Shown: positions 1-9,292 of the stretch, piece after piece
Numbering within the stretch: position 1 is the stretch's first letter
Layout: each line of letters opens with the position of its first letter
Source: Cyclobacterium sp. SYSU L10401
GTDB taxonomy: Bacteria; Bacteroidota; Bacteroidia; Cytophagales; Cyclobacteriaceae
DNA: 64,000 nt
Direction of reading: 5' to 3'
Assembly (NCBI RefSeq): GCF_010993705.1
Contig: NZ_WOFO01000003.1
Location: 62,001 to 126,000 of the forward strand
Notes under the pieces: generated by a model
Database searches by the model: none
What the model saw: only the letters and a program-made list of their open reading frames with translations
Told to the model about the DNA's origin: nothing
Translations under genes and position numbers: made by a program

Positions 1-1
1 C

Positions 2-109
2 TGGGTACAAACCAAAGAGGGAGTTTATCCTACAGGTCCTGAATTCTATGCCAAAAGCGGTGGGATTTTGGCTGAAAGTCCCCATTATGAGGGTATGTTT
101 GAGATGTGA
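2..109 (+). CDS. C-terminal fragment of an unidentified protein
   Basis: An open frame enters from the left edge and ends at TGA 107-109, giving the last 35 residues of a protein (tail ...SPHYEGMFEM). The fragment is polar, with no membrane segment. It is followed after 46 bases by a good intrinsic terminator, which supports it as a real gene end. I do not recognise the family, and 35 residues are too few to assign one. Confidence 0.6.
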   Translation, partial: WVQTKEGVYPTGPEFYAKSGGILAESPHYEGMFEM

Positions 110-155
110 TCGGGTTTTCATGCTAAAATTCCGGCTCAAATAAGATTTTAGAATA

Positions 156-187
156 AAGCCATCAACTTCTGGTTGATGGCTTATTTT
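156..187 (+). terminator. Intrinsic terminator after the partial gene
   Basis: A perfect 10-bp stem (AGCCATCAAC / GTTGATGGCT) with a 5-base loop is followed by TTATTTTAT. It sits 46 bases after the stop of the partial gene and matches rho-independent terminator architecture. Confidence 0.8.
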
Positions 188-418
188 ATCACATAACAAA
201 TATTTTTTATCATATAAATTGGATTTGAAAAAATTATACGAAAAAAGTGGAACAATTTATTTTTAATTCCTTTTTCTTGTTTTACATTTGAAAAAATGTA
301 TTTTAAATATATAAAACTGTATGTCAAACTTCTTCCTTTTTCCAGGCCTTTTTTCAGTATGCCATCCTGGAACGGTTGATTCATTTAAGTTTGTATTACT
401 AAAGATAAATGGTTTAAG
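188..418. other. AT-rich intergenic stretch before the response regulator
   Basis: Together with the terminator this makes a 309-base gap. It is very AT-rich with runs of A and T. A 67-codon minus-strand frame exists here but is lysine/isoleucine/phenylalanine-rich and looks like composition noise. No convincing promoter or structured RNA was found. Confidence 0.5.
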
Positions 419-799
419 GTGAAAATATTATTGGTAGATGATGATCCCATTGTTATTTTGTTGCAAAAGAAACTGATGGAAAAAGCGGGAATAGGCCCTG
501 AGGTGAGCTCATTCAATAATGGTGAGGATCTTTTAGGTTTTCTCGCAGATAATGCCAAACAGGAAGAGGATTATCTCATGTTTCTGGACATCAATATGCC
601 TGGTTTGTCAGGTTGGGATGTATTGGATACGCTGGAAGCCATGAAATTTAATCAAAACGTGGACGTGATCATCATTACTTCCTCCATAGAACCTGCGGAT
701 AAACGTAAAGCTAAAACTTATAAAAGAATCGTAGACTTTTGGGTAAAACCTTTCAGTATACAGGATTTTATTCAACTCAAGGAAAAATTTAAATTGTAA
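419..799 (+). CDS. Single-domain response regulator (CheY-like receiver)
   Basis: A 126-residue stand-alone receiver domain. The acidic pair D8/D9 in LVDDDP, phosphoacceptor D57 in FLDINMP, the hydroxyl residue T87/S88 (IITSS) and K110 in WVKPF are all in place, so phosphorylation is expected. There is no output domain, so it must signal through a partner protein, as CheY or phosphorelay intermediates do. The start is GTG at 419 (MKILLVDDDP); the nearby ATG at 409 is out of frame and stops at once. No histidine kinase is adjacent. Expected to be cytoplasmic; its partner is unknown. Confidence 0.9.
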   Translation: MKILLVDDDPIVILLQKKLMEKAGIGPEVSSFNNGEDLLGFLADNAKQEEDYLMFLDINMPGLSGWDVLDTLEAMKFNQNVDVIIITSSIEPADKRKAKTYKRIVDFWVKPFSIQDFIQLKEKFKL

Positions 800-854
800 A
801 TGAATTTTCGTTTTTCCCGAGAGAGGTATAGGTTTTATTATTCAACAATTTAAT

Positions 855-862
855 TATTTTTG
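855..862 (+). promoter_or_regulatory. Candidate -7 element (TATTTTTG)
   Basis: TATTTTTG matches the Bacteroidota -7 consensus TAnnTTTG and lies 26 bases before the ATG at 888. The -33 TTG is not clear; TTTT lies about 18 bases upstream. Assigned by motif only. Confidence 0.4.
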
Positions 863-887
863 TTGCTTCACTGAAAAATTTCTACCC

Positions 888-2321
888 ATGAAGCGACAAA
901 CCCAAATTATCCTTTCCAACTTATTTTTTATTTTCTTTTCTTTTGGGCAACCACTGGTTGCTCAGGAGAAATTTCCCACTGTTGATGGATATAAGGGCAT
1001 ATGGTTTACCCTGGGGCAATTTTCAACCTATGGGGATAAGTATTCAGGGGGCCTGGGTACTTACACGGCAAAGCACATTCCCCTTGCCATTCATTCTCCG
1101 GAAGTCAATCGGACTTTTTTCGTATATGGAGGCACCCGGGCCGAAAATGAAAAATACCTGCTGTGCATGATAGGCATGTTTGATCATGAGACAGGAATGG
1201 TGAGCAAACCCGTGATCGTGCATGATAAGCTTGGGGTGGATGACCCTCATGATAATCCCAGTTTGTCCATAGATGAAGCGGGCTATATCTGGGTTTTTGT
1301 GAGTGGCCGAGGGAGAAGGAGAATGGGTTTTAAGTACAAAAGCAAGGAACCATACAGTATCGATGCCTTTGATCAGATTTCAGAAGAAGAAATGACCTAT
1401 CCCCAGCCCAAATATGTAGCGGGTAGGGGTTTTCTTAATTTATTTACCAAATATACCGGTATTCGGGAATTGTATTTTGAGACAAGTGGGGATGGATTGA
1501 GCTGGTCTTCCGATCAAAAATTGGTAGCCATAAAAAGAAATGGGGATAAGAATAGCGGTCATTACCAAATTAGTGGTCAGACTGGCAATAAAATTGGGTT
1601 CTTCTGCAACTGGCATCCCAATGGTAATGTAGATTTAAGAACCAATTTGTATTATTTTCAAACGACTGATTTTGGAGAGACATGGACAGATGTAGCAGGG
1701 AATAAAGTGGAAATTCCAGTAGTAAATTTAACTTCATCGGGCCTGGTAAGGGAATACTTTAGCCAAAAAAGGAATGTTTATTTAAAGGACGTAAATTTCG
1801 ATGCTGATGGGAACCCCATTGCCTTATATGTGGAAGGGATAGGGCATGAGCCTGGCCCGGAAAATGGCAGCAGGAAGTGGCATGTGGTCCATTGGAATGG
1901 TTCAGCGTGGGAAGATCATGTGATTACCGAATCCGATCAAAATTACGACATGGGAAGCCTTTGGGTTTCTGGAGATAATTGGATGGTGATAGGTCCCACC
2001 AATAACAGCCCGCAGGAATGGGGAGGAGGCGGAGAGGTAGAAATGTGGCAAAGCAGTGATGGAGGGAAAAATTGGGATAAATCCAAAAGTGTGACCAGGG
2101 GAAGTGATCGCAACCACAATTATATCAGAAGGGTTATTAACGGTCAGGATCCGTTTTACTACTTCTGGGCAGATGGTAATCCGAATGAGTTCAGTAAAAG
2201 CCAGCTTTATTTTGGCAGCAGTACAGGAAAAGTATGGGAGCTTCCCTACGAAATGGATCAGGAGCAGGTAAAACCCAAAAGGTGGCGGACCGGTTGGTTC
2301 AGCAGCTGGTTTTTGAGGTAA
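888..2321 (+). CDS. Secreted BNR/Asp-box beta-propeller protein (BNR-4 type)
   Basis: A 477-residue protein with an N-terminal signal peptide, probably cleaved after LVAQ (about residue 26). Three Asp-box motifs are visible, SGDGLSW near residue 199, TDFGETW near 260 and SSDGGKNW near 389, typical of sialidase-fold beta-propellers. The opening DGYKGIWF motif matches the BNR-4 family, which includes propeller polysaccharide lyases (PL24/PL25-like) as well as uncharacterised members. The likely location is periplasm or cell surface and the likely substrate a polysaccharide, but the reaction cannot be assigned from sequence alone. It lies just upstream of the 7TM receptor and the SusCD locus and may belong to that glycan system. 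Confidence 0.8.
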   Translation: MKRQTQIILSNLFFIFFSFGQPLVAQEKFPTVDGYKGIWFTLGQFSTYGDKYSGGLGTYTAKHIPLAIHSPEVNRTFFVYGGTRAENEKYLLCMIGMFDHETGMVSKPVIVHDKLGVDDPHDNPSLSIDEAGYIWVFVSGRGRRRMGFKYKSKEPYSIDAFDQISEEEMTYPQPKYVAGRGFLNLFTKYTGIRELYFETSGDGLSWSSDQKLVAIKRNGDKNSGHYQISGQTGNKIGFFCNWHPNGNVDLRTNLYYFQTTDFGETWTDVAGNKVEIPVVNLTSSGLVREYFSQKRNVYLKDVNFDADGNPIALYVEGIGHEPGPENGSRKWHVVHWNGSAWEDHVITESDQNYDMGSLWVSGDNWMVIGPTNNSPQEWGGGGEVEMWQSSDGGKNWDKSKSVTRGSDRNHNYIRRVINGQDPFYYFWADGNPNEFSKSQLYFGSSTGKVWELPYEMDQEQVKPKRWRTGWFSSWFLR

Positions 2322-2404
2322 AGCAACAAGTGTTTTTAGTCGCTTCTTTTCCAAATTAGTTTTTCATCATGGAACTGATTTTTAGCCTGACCGGGTTATT
2401 TTAG

Positions 2405-2411
2405 AAAGGAG
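2405..2411 (+). promoter_or_regulatory. Unusually strong Shine-Dalgarno site
   Basis: AAAGGAG lies 7 bases before the ATG at 2419. Most genes in the window lack such a site, as is usual in Bacteroidota, so it firmly fixes the start of the 7TM receptor gene. Confidence 0.6.
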
Positions 2412-2418
2412 ATTTAAA

Positions 2419-4320
2419 ATGCATATCCGGATTCGTTTGAGAATGGCTGTCCTGTTGAAATTGTTTCACTTGTTGGTCTTTCTTTTGGTGGCTGCCCTGG
2501 GGTTTGGTCAGCGCATTTCCGGAGAGGCTACATTACGGATAGATGACAATTGGAATGAGCGGATATATGCCATAGATCAACTCGAATTTTTTGAAGATTC
2601 CAGTAATAGCCTGATGTTTGAGGACATCATTAAAGCCCCTTTTCAGCAAAATTTTAAAATCAATGCCAATTTCAGCAAAAACGATTTCAATACCGCCTAT
2701 ACCTATTGGGTAAAACTTTCTATTGCCAATACCCCTGATAGTGATAAAAAATGGTTGTTGGAGTTTTATGATCAAAGCATTGATAAAATCGAAGCCTATT
2801 TTCCGGATGAAGACGGGGTTTACCAGCGCCGTTTTATGGGGGACAATTTTCCTTTCAGCAATCGGCTTTTCAACCATAAAAACTTCCAACTTGAAATCCC
2901 CAACGACCAGGACAGAATTGAGAATTTCTATTTTAAAATTAATTCAAGCCAGAAGGCCGATATCCGCATAGCCGTCCGCTCACTAGATCGGTTTATTCAT
3001 TATGCCTTAAGTGAATATTTTCTATTTGGACTGTTTTACGGAATGATCCTGATCATAGCCTTTTATAATTTTCTGATTTTTTTGGCGGTGAGGGAAATGA
3101 AATATATTTATTACATATTATATATTTTGAGTGTGGGTTTGTATGCCATGAGTTTGGACGGCATCGGTTTTCAATATTTCTGGCCCCAGTTGCCGGAATT
3201 AAATTTTATTGTTAATGGAGTATTTAGTTTTTTCATCATATTCTGGGCTGTCCTGTTTACCATTCGATTTTTGAATACCCGAAGGAGAGCGAAGAAATTT
3301 CACTATTTGCTTTGGTTTTCCCTGTTTTTTAAGTCCTTGATATTTTTAACAGGCTTGTTGTTTGACAAATCTTATTTTGAAATTTCCTACTATGACTTGC
3401 TTCCCTTCTTACTGATTTTTTCGTCTGGGATTTACTTGCTGCTTAAAAACTTTCAGGCTGCCCGTTTTTTTGTTATGGCATATGGGGTTTTGTTTACAGG
3501 GGTTTTCATCAAGGTTTTAGCCAGTTATGCCATTATTCCACACCATACCATTATTTATTACAGCCTGCACTTTGCATTTCTGATCGAAATGGTCCTGTTG
3601 TCTTTTGCCCTGGGAGACCGGATCCGGATCATGAAGGAAATTCGGGACAAAGCACTGAGACGTTCTTTGTCCCAATACAAGGAAAATATTGCCCTGAAGG
3701 AAAGGGTCAACCTGGAATTGGAGACAAAAGTAAGGTGCAGGACAACAGAATTGGAGGAAAAAAACCGCTTGTTGGAACAATATAACCAACAATTACAGGA
3801 AAAGGATGAGGAGATCAAAAGAATCAATAACCTGTTGGATAAAGACAATTGGAAGTTGAAAAGCTCCATTCGTGATTCCTACAAGGCCCGGATATCACAA
3901 CAATCCCTCTCAAGGGAAGAATTTGCCAATATTTTCCCTGACCAATCAGCCTGCTACCGATACCTGGAAGACCTGAAGTGGGGAAGGGGATTTTCCTGCA
4001 GACAATGTGGAAAATCTAAGTTTGGGAAGGGACCCAAATGGTTTTCGCGAAGATGCTCACATTGTGGTCATATTGATTCGGTAACGGCAGGTACCATTTT
4101 TCACGGTATAAAGTTTCCCCTGGAAAAGGCTTTTTATATCCTTTATGCCTCATTCATGGTTAAGGAAAAGATAACACTGGATGAATTATCAGCAAGCCTG
4201 AATTTAAGTCGCAATACCATTTGGGCCTTTCGGAAGAAGGTAAATCAAAAGGTATTGGCTGCGGGGGATGGGCAGCCCAGTTGGGAAGAAATGATTCTCC
4301 TGTATCCTTTGCCGAGCTGA
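2419..4320 (+). CDS. 7TMR-DISM receptor fused to a transposase-type zinc ribbon and HTH
   Basis: A 633-residue protein. Residues 1-31 form a signal peptide. Residues about 40-185 resemble the 7TMR-DISMED2 extracellular domain, a jelly-roll predicted to bind carbohydrate. About 195-400 hold seven hydrophobic helices (7TMR-DISM_7TM). About 405-475 form a charged coiled coil. The C-terminus is not a kinase or cyclase but a zinc ribbon with C527-x2-C530 and C546-x2-C549, the VTAGTIF motif at 555-561, and a helix-turn-helix near 585-608 (LSASLNLSRNTIW). This matches the N-terminal DNA-binding part of IS1595-family transposases (PF12760). No DDE catalytic domain follows. I infer a membrane-tethered DNA-binding receptor. 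It ends 306 bases before susC on the same strand, making it a candidate regulator of that locus. Confidence 0.85.
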   Translation: MHIRIRLRMAVLLKLFHLLVFLLVAALGFGQRISGEATLRIDDNWNERIYAIDQLEFFEDSSNSLMFEDIIKAPFQQNFKINANFSKNDFNTAYTYWVKLSIANTPDSDKKWLLEFYDQSIDKIEAYFPDEDGVYQRRFMGDNFPFSNRLFNHKNFQLEIPNDQDRIENFYFKINSSQKADIRIAVRSLDRFIHYALSEYFLFGLFYGMILIIAFYNFLIFLAVREMKYIYYILYILSVGLYAMSLDGIGFQYFWPQLPELNFIVNGVFSFFIIFWAVLFTIRFLNTRRRAKKFHYLLWFSLFFKSLIFLTGLLFDKSYFEISYYDLLPFLLIFSSGIYLLLKNFQAARFFVMAYGVLFTGVFIKVLASYAIIPHHTIIYYSLHFAFLIEMVLLSFALGDRIRIMKEIRDKALRRSLSQYKENIALKERVNLELETKVRCRTTELEEKNRLLEQYNQQLQEKDEEIKRINNLLDKDNWKLKSSIRDSYKARISQQSLSREEFANIFPDQSACYRYLEDLKWGRGFSCRQCGKSKFGKGPKWFSRRCSHCGHIDSVTAGTIFHGIKFPLEKAFYILYASFMVKEKITLDELSASLNLSRNTIWAFRKKVNQKVLAAGDGQPSWEEMILLYPLPS

Positions 4321-4626
4321 TTTTGACCATCGGAATTCTGGAGTAAGCCTGTGATAAAATTTTCCATTCCCAGGAAGATATAGGGGTGATAAATACCTTG
4401 GATAAAAAAAATTAAGATATCGGTTTAAAGCATATTCAGGCATAAATTGGTGTTATTGATCTGTGAATTACCCTACCGAATAACCGTAACAATCAGTCAC
4501 TATTTCCAACATTTTTTAACCTGCATCAGTTGTTTTTCTGACTTTAGACTACCTTTTCAGTATAAACAATCTTAAACCAAATTGTTTACTACTTAAATAT
4601 TAAATACTACCTAATTTAACTTATTT
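4321..4626. other. Leader region upstream of susC
   Basis: A 306-base gap between the 7TM receptor and susC. It is AT-rich towards the right end, with one promoter-like pair listed separately. No terminator after the receptor gene and no ORF of interest were seen, so read-through from the receptor into susC is not excluded. Confidence 0.5.
4530..4557 (+). promoter_or_regulatory. Candidate susC promoter
   Basis: TTG at 4530-4532, a 17-base spacer and TACCTTTT at 4550-4557 approximate the Bacteroidota TTTG/TAnnTTTG promoter, with the last base differing. It is 69 bases before the susC ATG. Motif-based only. Confidence 0.35.
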
Positions 4627-7600
4627 ATGAGAATTCCTTTTACTTTCGACAAGGGATATTTTAAGCCCAAAATCCCGAGCAGATGGGGCTGGTTCCCGGG
4701 CTTTTTTGTTCTGATGATAGGCCTCGCCTGTTCCAACGCCATGGCCCAACAGCTTACTGTATCTGGAAATGTTACAGATCCTACAGGAGAATCAGTTCCG
4801 GGAGTTAATATTCTGGAGAAAAATACCAGCAATGGTACCGTCTCAGATATGGACGGCAATTATGAATTATCAGTAGCTTCATCGGATGCGATCCTGGTTT
4901 TTTCCTTTATTGGCTTTGAAACCCAGGAAGTGGAGGTAAATGGCCGAAGCCAGATTGATGTTGTTTTTACCGAAGACTCTCAAAACCTGGAGGAGGTAGT
5001 GGTAGTTGGTTATGGTACCCAGCGGGAAAAGGACCTGACCTCTGCCATTTCGACCATCAAATCTGATGACATTATCAAAACTCCCAACTCGCAAGCCATG
5101 CAAGCCCTTCAGGGCCGGGTGGCCGGAGTACAGATTGTGAGTAATGGGGCACCAGGAGCATCTCCCACGGTGCGGGTAAGAGGCGTAGGCTCATTTGAAG
5201 GTGGTGCGGCTCCGCTTTATGTAGTAGACGGCATGTTTTTTGAAAATATTGATTTCCTTAATCCTAATGACATAGAAACCATTTCTGTTTTGAAAGACGC
5301 CTCTGCCTCAGCCATTTATGGCGTAAGGGCGGCCAACGGCGTAGTAGTGATCGAAACCAAATCCGGTAGCTATAATCAGGAGCCGGAAATCGTATACGAT
5401 GGATACTATGGCATTCAAAACCCACAAAATATTTTAAAAATGGCCAATACCCAACAGTTTGTGGGGTATATCAATGAAACCGGTTCTACTCCGGATATGG
5501 CATTCGTACAAAATGCCATCCAGCGCTACGGCAGAAGCCGGATTGATCCCAGCCTGCCGGACGTAAATACAGACTGGTATGCAGAAATGATGCAGCCAGC
5601 AACCATTCAAAACCATACCCTTTCTTTTAATGGAGGGAGTGACCGAACCCGGTATTCCGTTGGAGGCAGCTATTTTGATCAGCAGGGTTTGATGAAGGAT
5701 ACCCGAAACAGCTACAAGCGGATGAACTTCAGGGTCAAATTGGATTCAGACCTGAGGGATTGGATCAGTGTGGGAGGTAATTTGAATATCAGCACCGGAG
5801 AGCAGTACAATGGGGACAATGGGGCCTGGTTCCGCTCCTACTTTGCAGTACCGATTATTCCGGTAAACGATGAGCAAAATACGGATGCCCAACCTTACCA
5901 ACTTTCCAATGCCCAGCAAATTGGTTACAGGGGCAATCAAAACCCGTTTTATAGCCTTTTGTATTCGGATAATAAAAATAAAATAGCCAAAATTCTGGGT
6001 AACTTTTATGCGGAGTTGGAGATCATACCCAACAACCTGACCTTTAAAACTTCCTATAATTACAACCTGGAAAGTGTGACCAGCAGAAACGTAGGCTTTG
6101 CCTATAATGACGGGATCACTGAGAGGCAATCTTCCATCAACAGAAGAACATTTAATCGTTTTGATCAGATCTGGGATAATTTCCTTACTTACCAAAACAA
6201 CTTTGATCGGCATAATCTCACGGTTGTTTTGGGGCAATCCTACCGAAGTGAAACCAATGAATCCCTTTTTGCCAGGGGCGAAAATATCAACCCCAATCCG
6301 GACAGAGAGGAAGAACAATTCTGGTACCTGAATAACTCGACCGATTTTGACCTGAATGGTATCGGAGATGGCGGTTCACGTTTGTTTTTTCAGTCCTACT
6401 TTTCCCGTGTGGCCTACAATTATGATGACCGTTACCTATTATACGGAACGTTCAGAAGGGACGGAAACAATAAATTCCAAAACAAATGGGGTAATTTTGC
6501 CACTATTGGGGCAGGATGGGTGCTTACAGAAGAAGCATTCTTTAATGTGGATGCGATTAATTTCCTGAAAATTCGCGGTTCATGGGGTGAATTGGGTAAT
6601 GATGGCATCAGTCCATCCGTAGGCGCACCGGTATTGGTAGAAACCAATGCAGCCATTGATGGGGTGCTGGTGATTGGTCGTCGCCTGGATCCGACCTTTG
6701 ATTTGATTGAGCAATGGGAAACCACTGTGGAGCGGAATTTTGGATTGAATGCCCGCCTGTTCAGGGAAAGACTTTCTCTTGAAGCAGATTACTTCATCCG
6801 GGATACCCGAAACCTGGCGGTAAGCATCATACCTCCGGTAATCCGTGCTAGCGAAAGGCGAAGTGTAGGGGAAATCCGCAACCAGGGATTGGAAGTGTCT
6901 GCCAACTGGGAGGACAACCTGTCCACCAATTTTTCCTATTATGTTGGAGGTAATTTTGGTACCCTGGAGAATACAGTTTTAGGGCTGGGCGGGGCAGAAG
7001 GTCTGGATGCAGGCTCGGCCGAATTCAGACAGCGGTCCATTATTGGACAGCCCTACCAGGCTTTCTTTGGCTATGAAACAGATGGCGTCTTTCAATCTCA
7101 GGAACAAATCAATTCTTACGGTTACAGCCAGGACTTTATCAATGACAACAACCTGCAACCCGGAGACCTGATATTCAGGGATCAGAATGAAGACGGTATC
7201 ATTAATGATCAGGATCGGGTAGTGCTGGGTTCGTTTTTACCCAGCCTGACCTATGGTTTCAATGCTGGGTTTAGGTATAGAAACCTGGACTTTTCTGCAC
7301 TGTTTCAAGGTCAGTCCGGCTATAAAATACTGAACAGAAAACGGGGAGAAATCATATTCACCAATGATACCAATTTGGATGCAGAACTTGCCGATAATCT
7401 CTGGAGGGAAGAAGGCACATCCAACCGGTACCCTTCTGCAGCAGGCTTGAGGAAAGGCTGGAACCAAAATCTCAGCAATTATTTTGTAGAGGACGGTTCG
7501 TATTTCCGGATTCAAAATGTGAGGCTTTCCTATACCCTTTCAGACCGGGAGATTTTTGGATCAAAAATGCCCGAAACCAGGTTCACCCTTACGGCTGAAC

Positions 7601-7716
7601 GACCACTTACGATGTTTAATTATAATGGTTTTAATCCTGAAGTGGCCAATGGCATCGACCGCCAGGTATATCCTATCCCGGCCATTTATACCGTTGGGTT
7701 AAACATTAAACTTTAA
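4627..7716 (+). CDS. susC: SusC/RagA-family TonB-linked outer-membrane transporter
   Basis: A 1029-residue TonB-dependent importer of glycan fragments. It has a signal peptide ending near A40 (NAMA), a carboxypeptidase-regulatory-like domain at about 43-118, the hallmark EEVVVVGYGTQ linker at 122-132, a plug domain to about residue 250 (LYVVDG and SASAIYG motifs), and a long beta-barrel ending in LNIKL. Length is normal for the family. The matching SusD gene starts 12 bases after its stop, so the two form the usual outer-membrane 'pedal-bin' complex. The two glucanase lipoproteins downstream suggest a glucan or related substrate. No frameshift is visible. Confidence 0.97.
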   Translation: MRIPFTFDKGYFKPKIPSRWGWFPGFFVLMIGLACSNAMAQQLTVSGNVTDPTGESVPGVNILEKNTSNGTVSDMDGNYELSVASSDAILVFSFIGFETQEVEVNGRSQIDVVFTEDSQNLEEVVVVGYGTQREKDLTSAISTIKSDDIIKTPNSQAMQALQGRVAGVQIVSNGAPGASPTVRVRGVGSFEGGAAPLYVVDGMFFENIDFLNPNDIETISVLKDASASAIYGVRAANGVVVIETKSGSYNQEPEIVYDGYYGIQNPQNILKMANTQQFVGYINETGSTPDMAFVQNAIQRYGRSRIDPSLPDVNTDWYAEMMQPATIQNHTLSFNGGSDRTRYSVGGSYFDQQGLMKDTRNSYKRMNFRVKLDSDLRDWISVGGNLNISTGEQYNGDNGAWFRSYFAVPIIPVNDEQNTDAQPYQLSNAQQIGYRGNQNPFYSLLYSDNKNKIAKILGNFYAELEIIPNNLTFKTSYNYNLESVTSRNVGFAYNDGITERQSSINRRTFNRFDQIWDNFLTYQNNFDRHNLTVVLGQSYRSETNESLFARGENINPNPDREEEQFWYLNNSTDFDLNGIGDGGSRLFFQSYFSRVAYNYDDRYLLYGTFRRDGNNKFQNKWGNFATIGAGWVLTEEAFFNVDAINFLKIRGSWGELGNDGISPSVGAPVLVETNAAIDGVLVIGRRLDPTFDLIEQWETTVERNFGLNARLFRERLSLEADYFIRDTRNLAVSIIPPVIRASERRSVGEIRNQGLEVSANWEDNLSTNFSYYVGGNFGTLENTVLGLGGAEGLDAGSAEFRQRSIIGQPYQAFFGYETDGVFQSQEQINSYGYSQDFINDNNLQPGDLIFRDQNEDGIINDQDRVVLGSFLPSLTYGFNAGFRYRNLDFSALFQGQSGYKILNRKRGEIIFTNDTNLDAELADNLWREEGTSNRYPSAAGLRKGWNQNLSNYFVEDGSYFRIQNVRLSYTLSDREIFGSKMPETRFTLTAERPLTMFNYNGFNPEVANGIDRQVYPIPAIYTVGLNIKL

Positions 7717-7728
7717 AATAAGACAAAC

Positions 7729-9267
7729 ATGAATACCTATAAATATATTTCCGTTTTGTTTTTGGCCATTTCAGCCATCCTAATGGGACTGTCTTGTACA
7801 GAAGTGCTGGATGAGCCTTTGGAGAATGAATTCATTGCCGAGGATACCGACTATTCTCAATCTGAAAACATGGTTTTGCTGCTTTATGGCGCTTATGCTG
7901 AATTGTATAGTTTGCAATGGGAGACCTTCCCGCTGATAAGTGTGAGGGGCGATGATGTGAATGCTGCGGGTGATCAGTTTCCATTGACCGAGACAGATGA
8001 ATTTCGCTATGACAGGAATTTCTGGATGTACAATTCTACCTGGCTCAACCTGTATTCTGATCTCTTGTACTGGCATGGAGCCATGGAGGAAATAGAGAAA
8101 TACCAGGAAGCAGGAGCCAGCGAAGCCAATGCCAGACAATACATCGCAGAAATAAAGGTCATGAGAGCATTTGAATTGATGTACCTGGCCAGATTATGGG
8201 GATCAGTACTTATTCCCAATGCTTCGGAGCCCAGCCATTTGTTTAATGTGGAATTGTCTGACTATGAAACAGTGATGCAGCATATTTCCATGGAAATGGA
8301 TGCAGCCATCCCCGACCTGCCGAGCGTGCATCCCAATCAAAGATCTGACGTAAAGGGAGGGGTGACAAGGTACTCGGCTTTGGCTATCAAAGCCAGGTCC
8401 AATATGGAGCTAAACAATCACACAGCTGTGGTGGCCGCTACAGATGAAATCATTGAAAGTGGTTTGTTTGCCCTGGAGTCCGATTTTTACCAGCTATTTA
8501 AAATCCCAGGCAAGCTGAATGATGAAAATTTGCTGGAGTTGCAATATTCCGATTTTGGTCAGGCCAGCGGAACGCGCACCCGCTATCTCTGGGATTTTTT
8601 CGGTCCTGCCAGTTGGACTCCCACCGTTTCGGGAGCAGGAGGAGGTTGGGGCTTTTTTGAACCATCTCAAAAATATGTGAAGTTCATGTTGGATAGGAAT
8701 GAGGAGGAACGACTGACTACCTCGGTGCTGTTTACCCCTGATGGTATAGCTGAAATCCAATCCGATGCCGCCTACCAGAATTTACCGGATTGGGTATCCA
8801 ACGTCAGTCCCGACGGAGATGTTTTTAACAACCACCCACGGTATAACTTCCTTAGCGGGAAGCACTACCTGCCATCTACCCAATTGACACCGGGTAGGTT
8901 TACCTACGGGGAAAATAAAAACTTTACTTGTATCCGGTATGCCGAAGTATTGCTTTTACATGCGGAGGCCCTGGTCAACGGAGCCAGTAGCCAGGTCTTA
9001 TCAGCAGAGGAAGCTGTAAACCAGGTGAGGGCAAGGGCTGGATTGAATAACCTTAGCACGGTGGACCTGGATGCGGTATTGGATGAGAAATATGCCGAAT
9101 TTGCCATGGAATGGGGAATTAGGTATTTTGACCTGATCAGGTATGACCGTACTTCAGAGTTGAATTATGGTGGAAGGACCTTTAGTGAAGGAGATCGGTA
9201 TCTCCCTTACCCGCTCGAACAGCAGGATATTTTACCCCAAATCCGGGAGGCAGCAAATGAAGAATGA
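7729..9267 (+). CDS. susD: SusD/RagB-family glycan-binding lipoprotein
   Basis: A 512-residue surface lipoprotein with a lipobox LSC (C23). The SusD-like body includes the C-terminal KNFTCIRYAEVLLLHAEA-type segment and the MEWGIRYFDLIRYDR segment that end RagB/SusD proteins. SusD caps the SusC channel and binds the oligosaccharide before import. It follows susC by 12 bases and is probably on the same transcript. The downstream LamG lipoprotein gene could start inside its last codons (ATG 9257) or just after it (ATG 9293). Confidence 0.96.
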   Translation: MNTYKYISVLFLAISAILMGLSCTEVLDEPLENEFIAEDTDYSQSENMVLLLYGAYAELYSLQWETFPLISVRGDDVNAAGDQFPLTETDEFRYDRNFWMYNSTWLNLYSDLLYWHGAMEEIEKYQEAGASEANARQYIAEIKVMRAFELMYLARLWGSVLIPNASEPSHLFNVELSDYETVMQHISMEMDAAIPDLPSVHPNQRSDVKGGVTRYSALAIKARSNMELNNHTAVVAATDEIIESGLFALESDFYQLFKIPGKLNDENLLELQYSDFGQASGTRTRYLWDFFGPASWTPTVSGAGGGWGFFEPSQKYVKFMLDRNEEERLTTSVLFTPDGIAEIQSDAAYQNLPDWVSNVSPDGDVFNNHPRYNFLSGKHYLPSTQLTPGRFTYGENKNFTCIRYAEVLLLHAEALVNGASSQVLSAEEAVNQVRARAGLNNLSTVDLDAVLDEKYAEFAMEWGIRYFDLIRYDRTSELNYGGRTFSEGDRYLPYPLEQQDILPQIREAANEE

Positions 9268-9292
9268 ATTGAAACATAAAACATATTCCAAC

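Noticed and set aside
181-384. A 67-codon minus-strand frame at the left end
   Set aside because: Very AT-rich, dominated by Lys, Ile and Phe, overlapping terminator sequence; likely composition noise.
3900-4320. A possible IS1595 insertion in the receptor gene
   Set aside because: The zinc ribbon/HTH is in frame, no DDE domain, terminal inverted repeats or target duplication is seen, and the coiled-coil linker runs into it smoothly. It reads as a fused domain, not an inserted element.
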